A stretch of 64,000 nucleotides of DNA from Halopelagius inordinatus (lineage in GTDB: Archaea > Halobacteriota > Halobacteria > Halobacteriales > Haloferacaceae). The stretch covers positions 62,001 through 126,000 of the forward strand of contig NZ_FOOQ01000003.1 in assembly GCF_900113245.1 (NCBI RefSeq), written 5' to 3'. Below, in pieces: positions 34,659-44,007 of this stretch. The notes below the pieces were generated by a model. The model searched no databases and was not told the DNA's origin. It was given only the letters and a program-made list of their open reading frames with translations. Made by a program: the position numbers and the translations under genes. Position 1 is the first letter of the stretch; every line of letters starts with the position of its first letter.

Positions 34659-35561
34659 ATGGTTCGGTTCTCGGACGTCGACCTGCCGCGTGCGCTTCTC
34701 GTCGTGTTGATACTGCTCACGTTACTCTCCGTCGGCGTTCTGATGAGTACGTCCACGAGCGCGTTCGGCGCGTACAACCCGGCGTGGGAAGGGACGTCGT
34801 CGCTCCGCGACCAAGCGTCGGCGGTCGATGTCGAGACGATGGTCGCCACGAACACGAGCGAGTACGCGGAGGCGAATCCGACGTCGAGTGTCGCCGTCAT
34901 CCTCTCGCCCGACAGACCCTACACGTCGGCGGAGGCCGAAGACGTCCGCGAGTTCGTCCGGGCGGGCGGGACGCTCGTCGTCGCAGAGGACTTCGGCCCG
35001 CACACGAATCCGCTTCTCGACGAGTTGGGCGTTCAGACGAGAATCGACGGCCGACTCCTCAGAGACGAACGCCGGTACTACCGGTCGCCCGACATCGTGG
35101 TCGCCTCCGACGTGGAGGAACACCCTCTGACCGGCGAGACGTCGCAACTCACGCTGAACCACGGAACCGCGCTTCGGCCGAACGAATCGCGCGTTTTGGT
35201 GAACAGCTCCGGGTTCTCGTATCTCGACACGAATCGGAACGGCTCGCTGGACGGCACCGAATCGATGACCTCCTATCCCCTCGTGACGCTCGAGACGGTC
35301 GGCGACGGCCGCGTCGTCGTCGTCTCTGACCCGAGCGTGTTCATAAACGCGATGCTCGAACGCCCCGGTAACGAACAGTTCGCTCGGTCGCTCTTTTCGG
35401 GCCACGAGACGCTCGTCCTCGACTACTCTCACCAAGGAGAGCTCCCGCCGTTCACCGCCGCGGCCGTCGCCGTCCGACAGTCGGAACTGCTCCGCGCACT
35501 CGTGGGGTTCGGGAGCATCGCAGCCATCGCGGTTGTGAGCCGGAAGCGCCGAGACGATTAA
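34659..35561 (+). CDS. DUF4350-like membrane-anchored protein
   Basis: 300 residues with one helix at each end (about 11-30 and 270-290) and an extracellular middle. The middle has a Rossmann-like pattern seen in DUF4350 and ABC-associated GldG-type proteins: SVAVILSPDRPYTSAEAE, GGTLVVAEDFG, DGRVVVVSDPSVF. It is 124 bp upstream of a MoxR gene on the same strand, the common arrangement in MoxR/DUF58 clusters. No catalytic residues can be assigned. Confidence 0.75.
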   Translation: MVRFSDVDLPRALLVVLILLTLLSVGVLMSTSTSAFGAYNPAWEGTSSLRDQASAVDVETMVATNTSEYAEANPTSSVAVILSPDRPYTSAEAEDVREFVRAGGTLVVAEDFGPHTNPLLDELGVQTRIDGRLLRDERRYYRSPDIVVASDVEEHPLTGETSQLTLNHGTALRPNESRVLVNSSGFSYLDTNRNGSLDGTESMTSYPLVTLETVGDGRVVVVSDPSVFINAMLERPGNEQFARSLFSGHETLVLDYSHQGELPPFTAAAVAVRQSELLRALVGFGSIAAIAVVSRKRRDD

Positions 35562-35685
35562 CACGGCCGAACGTGTAGAGCGAGCCACGAGTGGTCCGTG
35601 GCGTCCTCTCGCCGCGGATCTACTCTAGACCCGAAATTACAAATAAATAAGATGATTATCTTCACGCACTCAAATTATCCCTACC

Positions 35686-36696
35686 ATGGACGAACCTGAT
35701 ACCCTGTACACGGCGATTCGCGACGAAGCCGCGACCGTCCTCGTCGGAAACGAGTCCGTGTTGGAGGAACTCACCGTCTCGCTACTCACCGGCGGGCACG
35801 TTCTCCTCGAAGGCGTTCCGGGCGTCGCTAAGACCACCATCGCGGAGGTGTTCGCGCGGACGCTCGGGTTAGACTTCCAGCGCATCCAGATGACGCCGGA
35901 CCTCATGCCCGCAGACGTCACGGGAACGACCATCTATCGCGAGACGACCGGCGAATTCGAGACGAAGCGCGGACCGATCTTCTCGAATCTCGTCGTCGTA
36001 GACGAGATAAACCGCGCGACGCCGAAGACCCAGAGCGCGCTTCTCGAGGCGATGCAAGAGGGACAGGTGACCATCGAGGGGGAAACGTACCCGCTCCCGG
36101 AACCGTTCATGGTCGTCGCCACGATGAACCCCATCGACATGGACGGAACGTTCGCCCTCCCGGAAGCGCAGTTCGACCGGTTTCAACTCAAGATAGACGT
36201 CGATATACCCGAACGCGAACTGGAGAGCGCACTGTTGGAACGCTTCGACGAGACGCCCGACCTGCGGCCCGACCTGATCAGACAGGTCGTCTCCGCCGAC
36301 GACATCTACGCTGCGAGAGCGACGGTACGGGACGTTCACGTCGACCCGTCGATCCGAGACTACATCCTCGATATCGTCCAATCGACCAGAGACAGCACCG
36401 ACACCGCGCACGGCGCGTCCCCCCGCGCGGGGATTCACCTCCTCTCGTCTTCGAAGGCGCGGGCCGCCGTCGAAGGGCGAGACTACGTCATCCCCGACGA
36501 CCCGAAAGCCCTGGCCGAACCCGTCCTCGCCCACCGAATCGTGCTCAGTACGGACGCCGAACTCAGCGACTTGGACTCTCGCTCGGTCGTCGGAGACGCA
36601 GTCAGCGCGGTCACGCCTCCGACGCACGACGTAGCGCCGTCGGCCGAAGCCGTCAGCGACGGCGGAGAGCATCCGAACGCCGACGGTGACGAATAG
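35686..36696 (+). CDS. MoxR family AAA+ ATPase
   Basis: 336 residues. Walker A GVPGVAKT (43-50), Walker B LVVVDEINR (102-110), a sensor-1 Asn in VVATMNPID and the C-terminal lid (SPRAGIHLLSSSKARA) are intact. MoxR ATPases act as chaperones for assembly or activation of partner complexes, often with DUF58/VWA proteins. The DUF58 gene lies at 38151-39632 on the other strand. The terminal 40 residues are a low-complexity acidic tail. Confidence 0.93.
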   Translation: MDEPDTLYTAIRDEAATVLVGNESVLEELTVSLLTGGHVLLEGVPGVAKTTIAEVFARTLGLDFQRIQMTPDLMPADVTGTTIYRETTGEFETKRGPIFSNLVVVDEINRATPKTQSALLEAMQEGQVTIEGETYPLPEPFMVVATMNPIDMDGTFALPEAQFDRFQLKIDVDIPERELESALLERFDETPDLRPDLIRQVVSADDIYAARATVRDVHVDPSIRDYILDIVQSTRDSTDTAHGASPRAGIHLLSSSKARAAVEGRDYVIPDDPKALAEPVLAHRIVLSTDAELSDLDSRSVVGDAVSAVTPPTHDVAPSAEAVSDGGEHPNADGDE

Positions 36697-36735
36697 CCCG
36701 ACGGGGCGGGACTGCGTTCGGTACGGCTGTCGCGT

Positions 36736-37647
36736 TCACCACCGGCAAGTAATCAGGACGTCGGATTCCCCATCGTCGACTCGTTCTACCTCGACCGTCA
36801 CCGGCGTTTCCAGCCCGCACGCTAACCCGCCGCCGAGGAAGGACGCGACCGGATGGTCGAACCCCGTCGTATTCGGATAGCTGACGCCGGTAACGCCGAC
36901 GGTAATCCGCTGCATCTCCTCGTCCAGTTCCGCGTCTGCGGCGCGAAGTAACTCGAACTGTTCGACGAGAGCGTCGCAGAGTTGAGCGACCCGCGTGTCG
37001 AGTCGGAGGTCGGCCTGGGCGGAGCGAGTCCGTTCGAACTCCGCGAGCATCCGCCCGGCGGTCGGAGTGAAAGCGACACCGCGGCGTCGACCGTCCTCGG
37101 GAACGACGAACGCGGAACGGAGGTCGTCGTCGGACGGTAGGTCGTACTCCGGCGACTGCGGAACGAACAGGCGGACTGGCGCTCTCGTCTCGGTGGCCAC
37201 CGAGTCGACGGGGACGTACACCGCCACGTCCGCGAGGCCGAGTTCGTCTCGGATGGTCGAACCGGTCTCTCTGACCGCGTCGTACGCCGACCGACCGACG
37301 GTCGCGGGCATGACCGTATCCGGCGAGAGGAAGTACGTCAGGATAGAGCCGAAGACGCCGGTCGAACCGAGAGCGAGGAGGACGGTTCGCGCCGAGGGGA
37401 ACGTGATACCCGCCGCGATGCCGACCAACCCGACGCCCAGCAACGCGATAGCCGTCTGTCGGTGCTGGAGCCGTTTTCCGCGGGCGTAGTCCTCTCTGAG
37501 TCGCTCGTTCTCGGCGCGTAACTCTTCGAGCCGCCGCTCCCGTTCGTCGCCGGTAGCCGGGTCGTCGGGCCTGCTTCCGTTGTCGTCGTTCGATTCGCTT
37601 CGTCCGTCTGCGGGCGGCTCAGTCGCCCGCTCGTCGGTCAAGCTCAT
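36736..37647 (-). CDS. Haloarchaeal membrane protein with coiled coil
   Basis: 303 residues from ATG 37647 (MSLTDERAT). An acidic disordered N-terminus (1-40) leads into a coiled coil (ERRLEELRAENERLREDY), two helices (about 65-105) and a C-terminal soluble domain with VAVYVPVDSV, VRLFVPQSP and VTVGVTGVS-like strands. The start overlaps the next upstream gene (ATGA). It accompanies DUF58 and MoxR genes in haloarchaea; function unknown. Confidence 0.72.
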   Translation of the reverse strand: MSLTDERATEPPADGRSESNDDNGSRPDDPATGDERERRLEELRAENERLREDYARGKRLQHRQTAIALLGVGLVGIAAGITFPSARTVLLALGSTGVFGSILTYFLSPDTVMPATVGRSAYDAVRETGSTIRDELGLADVAVYVPVDSVATETRAPVRLFVPQSPEYDLPSDDDLRSAFVVPEDGRRRGVAFTPTAGRMLAEFERTRSAQADLRLDTRVAQLCDALVEQFELLRAADAELDEEMQRITVGVTGVSYPNTTGFDHPVASFLGGGLACGLETPVTVEVERVDDGESDVLITCRW

Positions 37648-38150
37648 TGGTGGTGTTCTCCCTCCGTCGGCCCGAATCTGACGTGTTCGCGCCTGTGCAG
37701 TACGTACGCGCTGACGGCGACGACGACCCACAGGCCCGCGGCGGCGTACCAGAGTCGATTGCCTTCAGACGCGACGTACCAGACGCCGCCGCCGAGGCCG
37801 ACGTACGCGAGGAGCCAAGCCGCGCTCACCGCCGGTGACTCGTCCGCCGTCCAGAGCGACCCGGCGACGAGCAGACCCAACCCCGCCTCGACCCCGAGAA
37901 ACGGTCCCAACGCCAGGGGTTCGGTGCCGACGACGAGTGCGACCTGTCCCGTCGCGAACGCGTACTCGACGGGGAGGACGACCCAGACGACGACGAGTCC
38001 CGCCGCCGCGATGACTCCGCTCACCCCGCCGCCGAGTACGAGCGCCGACGCCGCGACTCCGACGCCGAGGCACTCCAGCGCCGTCGACGGCCACGACGAG
38101 AGACCGGCGTCCGTCTCCGATTCGAACAACGACCGAACGCGGGCGGACAT
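37644..38150 (-). CDS. Five-helix membrane protein in DUF58 cluster
   Basis: 168 residues, mostly hydrophobic, with about five helices, starting MSARVRSLFESETDAGLSS and ending in a basic HRREHVRFG tail. It directly abuts the DUF58 gene and overlaps the coiled-coil protein gene by 4 nt, so all three are one minus-strand operon. No motif is recognisable. Confidence 0.7.
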   Translation of the reverse strand: MSARVRSLFESETDAGLSSWPSTALECLGVGVAASALVLGGGVSGVIAAAGLVVVWVVLPVEYAFATGQVALVVGTEPLALGPFLGVEAGLGLLVAGSLWTADESPAVSAAWLLAYVGLGGGVWYVASEGNRLWYAAAGLWVVVAVSAYVLHRREHVRFGPTEGEHHQ

Positions 38151-39632
38151 CTACCGAACACCTCCGGCGCGACGCCGTCCCGTTCCGTCGGTCGGTCGCC
38201 CGCTTGCGTTCCGACCGACACTGAGAATCGCCTCTATTCTGTCACCCGGTCCGACCTCGAACGCGGTGACGCCGTCCATGTTCGCGATCTTCTGTCGGAA
38301 CTGTTCGAACTCCCGGTACCGTCGGTACGCGGACTTCGGGTCGGCGGACCGCGCGCCGTCGAACAGGACCGTCGGCGTCACGAACACCGCGACGTGCCCG
38401 TCGCCCCGCCGCGCGAGTTTCACGGTGTCGCGCAGACCTGCGCGGTCCGAGTCGTCGGTGACGAGTATCGTCCACGTCGAGCTTCGAAGTGTCGCCGCGT
38501 GCGCTTGAACCGTAGAGAACAGCGGTTGGGTTCCCAGTCGGCGGACGTAGGCGTCCCGCTCTGCGACGTACGGTCGGAGCGTCCGGTCGAACGGCGTCGT
38601 CCCCTCGGCGAACCGGTCGGCGAGCCGACGCGCCCGCGCGGTGTGCGTGAGGGTCTCTTGGTCGCCGTCCGCCGCCTCGGGATTCGAAGTCGGCGTCAGG
38701 TCGAGCAGACGCCGTCTCAACTCGTTGTAGTGTTCGGTGCCAGTGCCGAACTCCTGTTGGGCGGTCACTCCCTCGTCGCCGACGGTGTACAGGCTCACCG
38801 GGTCCTCGTGCGCTCTGGCGTCTCTGAGGAGTAAGAGCGCGAGGTCCCGCGCGTAATCCAGTTTTCGTTCGCCGGGCCGGCCGACTCCCATCGACGCCCG
38901 ATGGTCGACGAGGAGCGCAGTCCGCCGCGGCGTTTGCTGTTCGTACTCTCGGACGTGCGGGTGGTTGAGTCGGGCGGTCGCCTTCCAGTCGATGTGTCGC
39001 ATCTCGTCGCCCGGGACGTACTCGCGTACCCCCGTGGACTCTTGGCCACTCCCGATGTGGATGGTGTCGCGTTCGCCGTACCCTATCGTCAGTTGCTCTC
39101 CGCCCGCCCCGACGTGCAACTGCCTCGGCGTACGGGGCTCGATGTGGACCTCGACCGGTTCACCCGCGACGAGCGACTTCGAAAACAGGCCGGACGGGTC
39201 GGTCAGTCGTATTTCGGGGCGGCCGAACGTGACCCGACCGGCGACGGTTCCGGACGCCGTCATCGTCGTCGTGGCGCTCCGTTCGCCGCGCGACAGTTCG
39301 CACCGCCGTTCGTCGTCGGAGACGCCGGAGACGCTGACAGCCGGGTCACATCGAATCTCCACGTCGAGCGGTGATGGACGGTCGAGCGCGGCTTCCACCG
39401 TCACCGCGAACGGTTCGTCCTTCACGACACGCTCGCGCGAACTCGTCTGAGAGACCGAGAGGTCGTTCATCGTCCGTCGCGTCCGCCTATCGAACCGAGA
39501 CTGGCGCGCGAGGAGCCACGCACCGATGCCCGCGGCGCCCACGAGCGACACCGGCCGGTCGAGGAGGAGTGCGAGAGCGGTCAACGTCCCCCCGAGGGCG
39601 ACGCTGCCCCAAAATCGGGTCGTGGCGCGCAT
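38151..39632 (-). CDS. DUF58 domain protein (MoxR partner)
   Basis: 493 residues from ATG 39632 (MRATTRFWG); upstream codons are less plausible. Two N-terminal helices (GSVALGGTLTALALLLDR and following) anchor a beta domain. The DUF58 signature YVPGDEMRHIDWKATARLNH is followed by a VWA-like half with TALLVDHRASMGVG, whose metal-site motif is altered from the usual DxSxS. DUF58 proteins pair with MoxR ATPases in envelope-related complexes. A TATA-rich divergent region separates it from the large membrane protein gene at 39772. Confidence 0.88.
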   Translation of the reverse strand: MRATTRFWGSVALGGTLTALALLLDRPVSLVGAAGIGAWLLARQSRFDRRTRRTMNDLSVSQTSSRERVVKDEPFAVTVEAALDRPSPLDVEIRCDPAVSVSGVSDDERRCELSRGERSATTTMTASGTVAGRVTFGRPEIRLTDPSGLFSKSLVAGEPVEVHIEPRTPRQLHVGAGGEQLTIGYGERDTIHIGSGQESTGVREYVPGDEMRHIDWKATARLNHPHVREYEQQTPRRTALLVDHRASMGVGRPGERKLDYARDLALLLLRDARAHEDPVSLYTVGDEGVTAQQEFGTGTEHYNELRRRLLDLTPTSNPEAADGDQETLTHTARARRLADRFAEGTTPFDRTLRPYVAERDAYVRRLGTQPLFSTVQAHAATLRSSTWTILVTDDSDRAGLRDTVKLARRGDGHVAVFVTPTVLFDGARSADPKSAYRRYREFEQFRQKIANMDGVTAFEVGPGDRIEAILSVGRNASGRPTDGTGRRRAGGVR

Positions 39633-39738
39633 TCTGTGAATAGTACTCTGCTGGGTGACGTAAATATTGTTGGTACGGCTGACAGGTGGACGCAGTCGGG
39701 ACGAACGGTGGCGGAGACGTTCAGGATAGGAGAAAGAA

Positions 39739-39748
39739 TAAGTTAAAT
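39739..39748 (+). promoter_or_regulatory. TATA box of the large membrane protein gene
   Basis: TAAGTTAAAT lies about 24 nt before the GTG start at 39772, consistent with a leaderless transcript. Confidence 0.5.
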
Positions 39749-39771
39749 CTGTCACTCGATATGATACTGTC

Positions 39772-42006
39772 GTGCCCCGGGATCGAGTACAGGGACGCGT
39801 CGTAGCGATCTCCGTCTGTCTGTTAGTGGTACTCTCACTCGTCTACGCTGTGGTTCCCGCCGGTGCCGCGTCGGTCGCCGGGTCAGACGGCGACCGTGGG
39901 GTGTTTCCGCAGCAGACCACGGAACGCCCGGAGCAGACGGCTCAGGGGAACAACTCGACCGTCGTCCACGAGAATCCGCGGAACGCGAGCGGTTCGGACG
40001 ACCTCGAAGACGTAGAGAGGTGGCTCGCCAATCGGATGTCGGGGGCAGTCCTCGACTGCACCGAACAGGTGCGAAACGGTAGCTCCTACGCCTGTCGCCG
40101 ACTCGACCGAGACTACCCGGAGTGGGCGGGTCGGTACGTCGAAGTACAGAGACAATCCGGCGACACGTCCACCGAGAGAACCGACGAGACCCTCAGCCAA
40201 ACGCGACAGAACGCAAAGAGATTCGCCGAGCAGGTAGAGACGTTCCGCGAACTCGAAGACGAGTACGAAGAGGCGAAGGCGGAGGGCAACTCCCGACGGG
40301 CCCGCGAACTCGCACACCGGCTCGTGGAACAGAGTCGCAGGATAAACCAAACCGGGAACCGCGCCACGAGCAACTACGACGCGTTCTCCAACGAGACCAG
40401 CGGTAACCTGTCGGAGGCCAGCGATGCGGTCGTCGAGATAGAGAACGATACCGCTACGACGGCCTCGGCGATTCGCGATGCGGAACTCGTCGCGACCACC
40501 CTCTCCGCCGAGGCGACCGAACCGGACGGCTCGTTCAGTTCACCGCTCGTCGTCGAAGGGCAGTTGCTGAGCGAGAACGGGACGCCGGTGTCCAACCGAC
40601 GGGCGACGTTCGACGTCGGAAACGGAACCGTGGCGACTCAGACGGATGCCCGAGGGCGGTTCTCGTTCGAGTACCGACCCACGACCGAACTCGTCGGCCC
40701 GTCGGAGTGGAACGTGACGTACGTCCCGACGAACGCCTCGCTGTACGGCGGGTCGAGAGACCGAATCAGCGTCGACGTGACCGGAGTCGAGGGGACGGTG
40801 ACCGTGACTAACCGCCCTTCGACGGTCAGGTTCAACGACACTCTCACCGTCTCGGGGCGCGTCGAAGCCGCCGGACGGGGAGTCGACGACGTTCCGGTCG
40901 CGGTCTCTCTCGGTGGCGCGCGTCTGGGAACCGTCCGAACGAACGAGACGGGCGGGTACTCGCTCACCACTTCCGTCCCGGTGAACGTCTCCGCGGGTGA
41001 CGCCCGAACCGTCGCGGAACTACCGTTCGCGGGACGCGCACTCTCTGCGGATAACGCGTCCGCGCCGGTTCGAGTCGAGTCGATGGCGACGAGGCTCACT
41101 CTCGACGGCAACCGAACCGGCGGACGCGTCGCCCATATAGAGGGGCAACTGGAGACGGAGGTCGGTTTCGTCGCCGGGCGCGAGGTGGAGATATCCGTCA
41201 ACGGTTCGACCGTCGGACAGGTCGAGACGGGACCGGACGGCCGCTTCTCGGCGGACGTCGACCTCCCCTCTTCCGTGACCGCCTCGGATACCGCAGTGGT
41301 CACGGCGACGTACGCAGGCGCGGGGGAGAACCTCGAATCTGCGAGCGGTCGGGTCGTACTCTCGCCGACGGCATCCGGGGAGTCGGGAGGCCTCGGAGGA
41401 CTCATCAGCGATCAGATCGACTCGTTGTTCGCTCGGCTGACGGGAGCGCCACCCGAACGCGCCCAAGACGCTTCTCAGGGCGTGACTCGGTTTCTTCCCC
41501 TGGCGGCCGTCGTACTGGCAATCCTCGGAATACTCGTTCTCGGATACCTGGTCGCGAGATGGTTCGCGCCGGAGTCGTGGCTCCGGAGACTACTCGGCGA
41601 CGGCGACTCGGACGGCGGAGAGGTGGTCTCTCCCGAGACCCCCGACCCCGACCCCGTTCCCGCGCAGACGAGCAGAGACGACGCGTCGCTCTTGGCGACC
41701 GCCCGCGAACGCCTGTCGAACGGCGACACCGATGCGGCCGTCCTCGCGGGGTACGAAGCGGTACGGAGTCGGCTCTCGGACCGCCTCGACCGCGACTCTC
41801 CGATGACGCACTGGGAGCTAGTCCAGTTCTACAGGGCGCGTCTCGCCGCCGAGAACGCGAACGCTCTCCAGCAGTTGACCGAGGCGTACGAGCGCGCCGC
41901 CTTCTCGCTGCAGACGAGTTCTGAGGAGACGGCGCAGACGGCGCTCGAGAACGCCGCACGCGTGCTAGAGGAGATAGAGCGACCGTCCGATTCGAGACGG
42001 AACTGA
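39772..42006 (+). CDS. Large exported membrane protein with DUF4129-like C-terminus
   Basis: 744 residues from GTG 39772. A Sec signal or anchor (about 10-33) precedes a long extracellular region: a coiled-coil-forming stretch (about 135-190), then two or three Ig-like/carboxypeptidase-regulatory-like repeats (VEGQLLSENGTPVSNRRATF, LTVSGRVEAAGRGVDDVPV, IEGQLETEVGFVAGREVEI). One membrane helix (about 577-600) follows. The cytoplasmic tail (LLATARERLSNGDTDAAVLAGY to AYERAAFS) resembles the DUF4129 tail of transglutaminase-like proteins from MoxR/DUF58 clusters. It probably forms the surface part of this complex. Confidence 0.75.
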   Translation: MPRDRVQGRVVAISVCLLVVLSLVYAVVPAGAASVAGSDGDRGVFPQQTTERPEQTAQGNNSTVVHENPRNASGSDDLEDVERWLANRMSGAVLDCTEQVRNGSSYACRRLDRDYPEWAGRYVEVQRQSGDTSTERTDETLSQTRQNAKRFAEQVETFRELEDEYEEAKAEGNSRRARELAHRLVEQSRRINQTGNRATSNYDAFSNETSGNLSEASDAVVEIENDTATTASAIRDAELVATTLSAEATEPDGSFSSPLVVEGQLLSENGTPVSNRRATFDVGNGTVATQTDARGRFSFEYRPTTELVGPSEWNVTYVPTNASLYGGSRDRISVDVTGVEGTVTVTNRPSTVRFNDTLTVSGRVEAAGRGVDDVPVAVSLGGARLGTVRTNETGGYSLTTSVPVNVSAGDARTVAELPFAGRALSADNASAPVRVESMATRLTLDGNRTGGRVAHIEGQLETEVGFVAGREVEISVNGSTVGQVETGPDGRFSADVDLPSSVTASDTAVVTATYAGAGENLESASGRVVLSPTASGESGGLGGLISDQIDSLFARLTGAPPERAQDASQGVTRFLPLAAVVLAILGILVLGYLVARWFAPESWLRRLLGDGDSDGGEVVSPETPDPDPVPAQTSRDDASLLATARERLSNGDTDAAVLAGYEAVRSRLSDRLDRDSPMTHWELVQFYRARLAAENANALQQLTEAYERAAFSLQTSSEETAQTALENAARVLEEIERPSDSRRN

Positions 42007-42061
42007 CCGCCACGCCGCGCCGGTGCGGACGCACCGACCGGTCAGTCGCGCCACGAGCGTT

Positions 42062-42877
42062 TCACAACGAGACGACGAGGTCGAAGGTGAGGTTCTCCGA
42101 CCCGGAGGGCGGGGGAGAACCGTAGGTCACCTCGACGGCCGCGTCGGTCTTATCGCTCACCCAGAACGTGCCCGCGGCGTCCGCCGAGGACGGAGTCACC
42201 GTCGCGACTCTCGGGGCCGTATCGAGGGGATGGGACAGCGAGAACGTCGTTTTCGACCCGTCACCGCTCGCCGTCGCCGTCGTCGCGGGGAGATTCGGTG
42301 CGTGACCCGAAGCGCCGTCCCAGACGGTCTGGGGTACCTCGCCGGTCGTCGTCACGTCGCCCTCCACGCGGGTCGTCCCGTTGTCGAACAGCGCTGTCGG
42401 TTCGCCCGCCGTCGAGACGCCCAGGATTCCGCCGTCCTCTCGCCAGAGCCCCGTATCGTTCTGGTTGACGAAGTTATAAGAGGGGTCCTGAACTGTCCCA
42501 TCGGAGACTTCGACTTCGTTCTTGACGATGAGGGAGTCGTCGACGTAGACATCTCCTTTGTCGCCGTTCTCGTCGGCTTCGATGCGGATGTTCCGTCGCG
42601 GGTTCGCTCCGAAGGGTTTGTGAACGACCTCGAGTTCGTTGGTGCTGGAGTTGTACCGGAGGCCCCAGTCGCTCTCCTCGCCGAACGTGACCCAGCGGTT
42701 TCCGAACTTCTCGAACCCGTCGACGGTCTCGGAATCCGTCTCCGACGCTTGATTTCCCGACGTCAGTTGCGTCATAGAGCTACATCCCGAGAGGAGCCCG
42801 ATGATGCCCACTGCGCTGGACCCGGCGAGGAATCCCCGCCTGCTCGATTTCGCCTCCGGTTCGCCGTCATACGTCAT
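42062..42877 (-). CDS. Tat lipoprotein with tail-fibre-like C-terminal domain
   Basis: 271 residues. Tat motif SRRGFLAGSS with lipobox LSGC, then a Ser/Thr linker. The body (WGLRYNSSTNELEVVHKPF, IRIEADENGDKGDVYVDDSL, DGGILGVSTAGEPTALFD) has the short beta-strand repeats of phage tail-fibre or adhesin stalks. The final FSLSHPLDTAPRVATVTPSS segment is a typical phage-structural-protein end domain. It may be a surface glycan-binding appendage. No operon partner lies close on this strand. Confidence 0.6.
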   Translation of the reverse strand: MTYDGEPEAKSSRRGFLAGSSAVGIIGLLSGCSSMTQLTSGNQASETDSETVDGFEKFGNRWVTFGEESDWGLRYNSSTNELEVVHKPFGANPRRNIRIEADENGDKGDVYVDDSLIVKNEVEVSDGTVQDPSYNFVNQNDTGLWREDGGILGVSTAGEPTALFDNGTTRVEGDVTTTGEVPQTVWDGASGHAPNLPATTATASGDGSKTTFSLSHPLDTAPRVATVTPSSADAAGTFWVSDKTDAAVEVTYGSPPPSGSENLTFDLVVSL

Positions 42878-43008
42878 CTTTCTGAACCGCCGCGGTAGTC
42901 TGGTTCTCTGATCCTGTGTCTATCTGGGGACGCATCGTTTGTACTCCAAATTGAAACCTCACTAACCAAAATCTTTTGTCTACTGGCAGACATCCCAGAA
43001 GAGACTAC

Positions 43009-43944
43009 ATGACGTATTCGCTGTCGAACTTAAGAGAGGTGCGTGATGATCCTACATTAGCTCTTCGAGAACTCAATCGACTCTACTACACCAGAGGGAG
43101 AACGAGAGACTACAACACCGACGCTCCGAACGTCTTCGACGAGGATTGGGACAACCTCCTCATCCTCGACGCGTGTCGACACGACGCGTTCGAACGGGTC
43201 CTCCCCGAGTTCGAACTTCCGGGCACGTTCGGTCACCGCTATTCGAGAGGCGCGAGCACCATCGAGTTTCTGAGGGCCAACTTGACCGAACGCGACCTCT
43301 CCGATACGGTCTACATCACGGCGACGTCGATGCTCTATCGGCTCATGGTGCTCAACGACGAGATAGACCACAACCTGCACGCCGTCGTCGACGTCTGGGA
43401 GGACGCTATCGACGTCGGCGAGTGGGGCGTCCGTCCCGAGCGGATGGCAAAGCGCGTGCAGGAGATTCAACAGGAGTACCCCCAGAAGCGACTCGTCGTC
43501 CACTTCATCCAGCCCCACATCCCGTTTATCGGCGAGTTCGGATCCGAACAGTTCGATGACGAACTCGTCTGGCGCAAGATGCGGCAGCGTGGACTCGACG
43601 CATCCGACGACGACCTGTGGCGCGCGTACATGGAGAATCTCAGACTCGCCATGCCGAGCGTCGAAGAACTCCTCCACGCACTTCCGGGCCGGTCGGTGGT
43701 CACGGCGGACCACGGCCAACTCATCGGCGACCGAGTCTTCCCCGTTCCGTTCAAAGAGTACGGCCATCCGACCGGGATATACTGCGAGGAACTGGTCAAA
43801 GTCCCGTGGCACGCCCACGAGAACGGACCGCGAAAGCGCATCGTCGCCGAGAAGTCTACAGGAGACCAATACGAGCGCAAGGACAAAGAAGAGCTGGATT
43901 CGAAGGCGGAAGCCCACCTCAGGAACCTCGGCTACCTCCAGTAA
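43009..43944 (+). CDS. Alkaline-phosphatase/sulfatase-superfamily protein
   Basis: 311 residues from ATG 43009. Motifs of the superfamily: NLLILDACRHDAF (first metal Asp and a possible substrate pocket), a Ser/Thr-rich GASTIEFL segment where the nucleophile would lie, HFIQPHIPFIG, TADHGQLIGD (metal Asp-His) and the HP...KVPWH end. There is no signal peptide. Related proteins in haloarchaeal glycan clusters are annotated as sulfatases or phosphoglycerol transferases. It ends in LRNLGYLQ, like the enzyme at 56259 that ends LEDIGYLE. Confidence 0.78.
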   Translation: MTYSLSNLREVRDDPTLALRELNRLYYTRGRTRDYNTDAPNVFDEDWDNLLILDACRHDAFERVLPEFELPGTFGHRYSRGASTIEFLRANLTERDLSDTVYITATSMLYRLMVLNDEIDHNLHAVVDVWEDAIDVGEWGVRPERMAKRVQEIQQEYPQKRLVVHFIQPHIPFIGEFGSEQFDDELVWRKMRQRGLDASDDDLWRAYMENLRLAMPSVEELLHALPGRSVVTADHGQLIGDRVFPVPFKEYGHPTGIYCEELVKVPWHAHENGPRKRIVAEKSTGDQYERKDKEELDSKAEAHLRNLGYLQ

Positions 43945-44007
43945 CGACTGTCTCGTCGGCTGGCGTCACCGTCGCTGACTGTCAGTGTCTCGTCTCCGAC
44001 CGACAGA

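Noticed and set aside
37644-42006. DUF58 cluster as a known phage-defence system
   Set aside because: MoxR/DUF58 genes do occur in some defence contexts, but none of the nuclease, sensor or effector genes expected of those systems is present here, and a surface protein dominates the locus.
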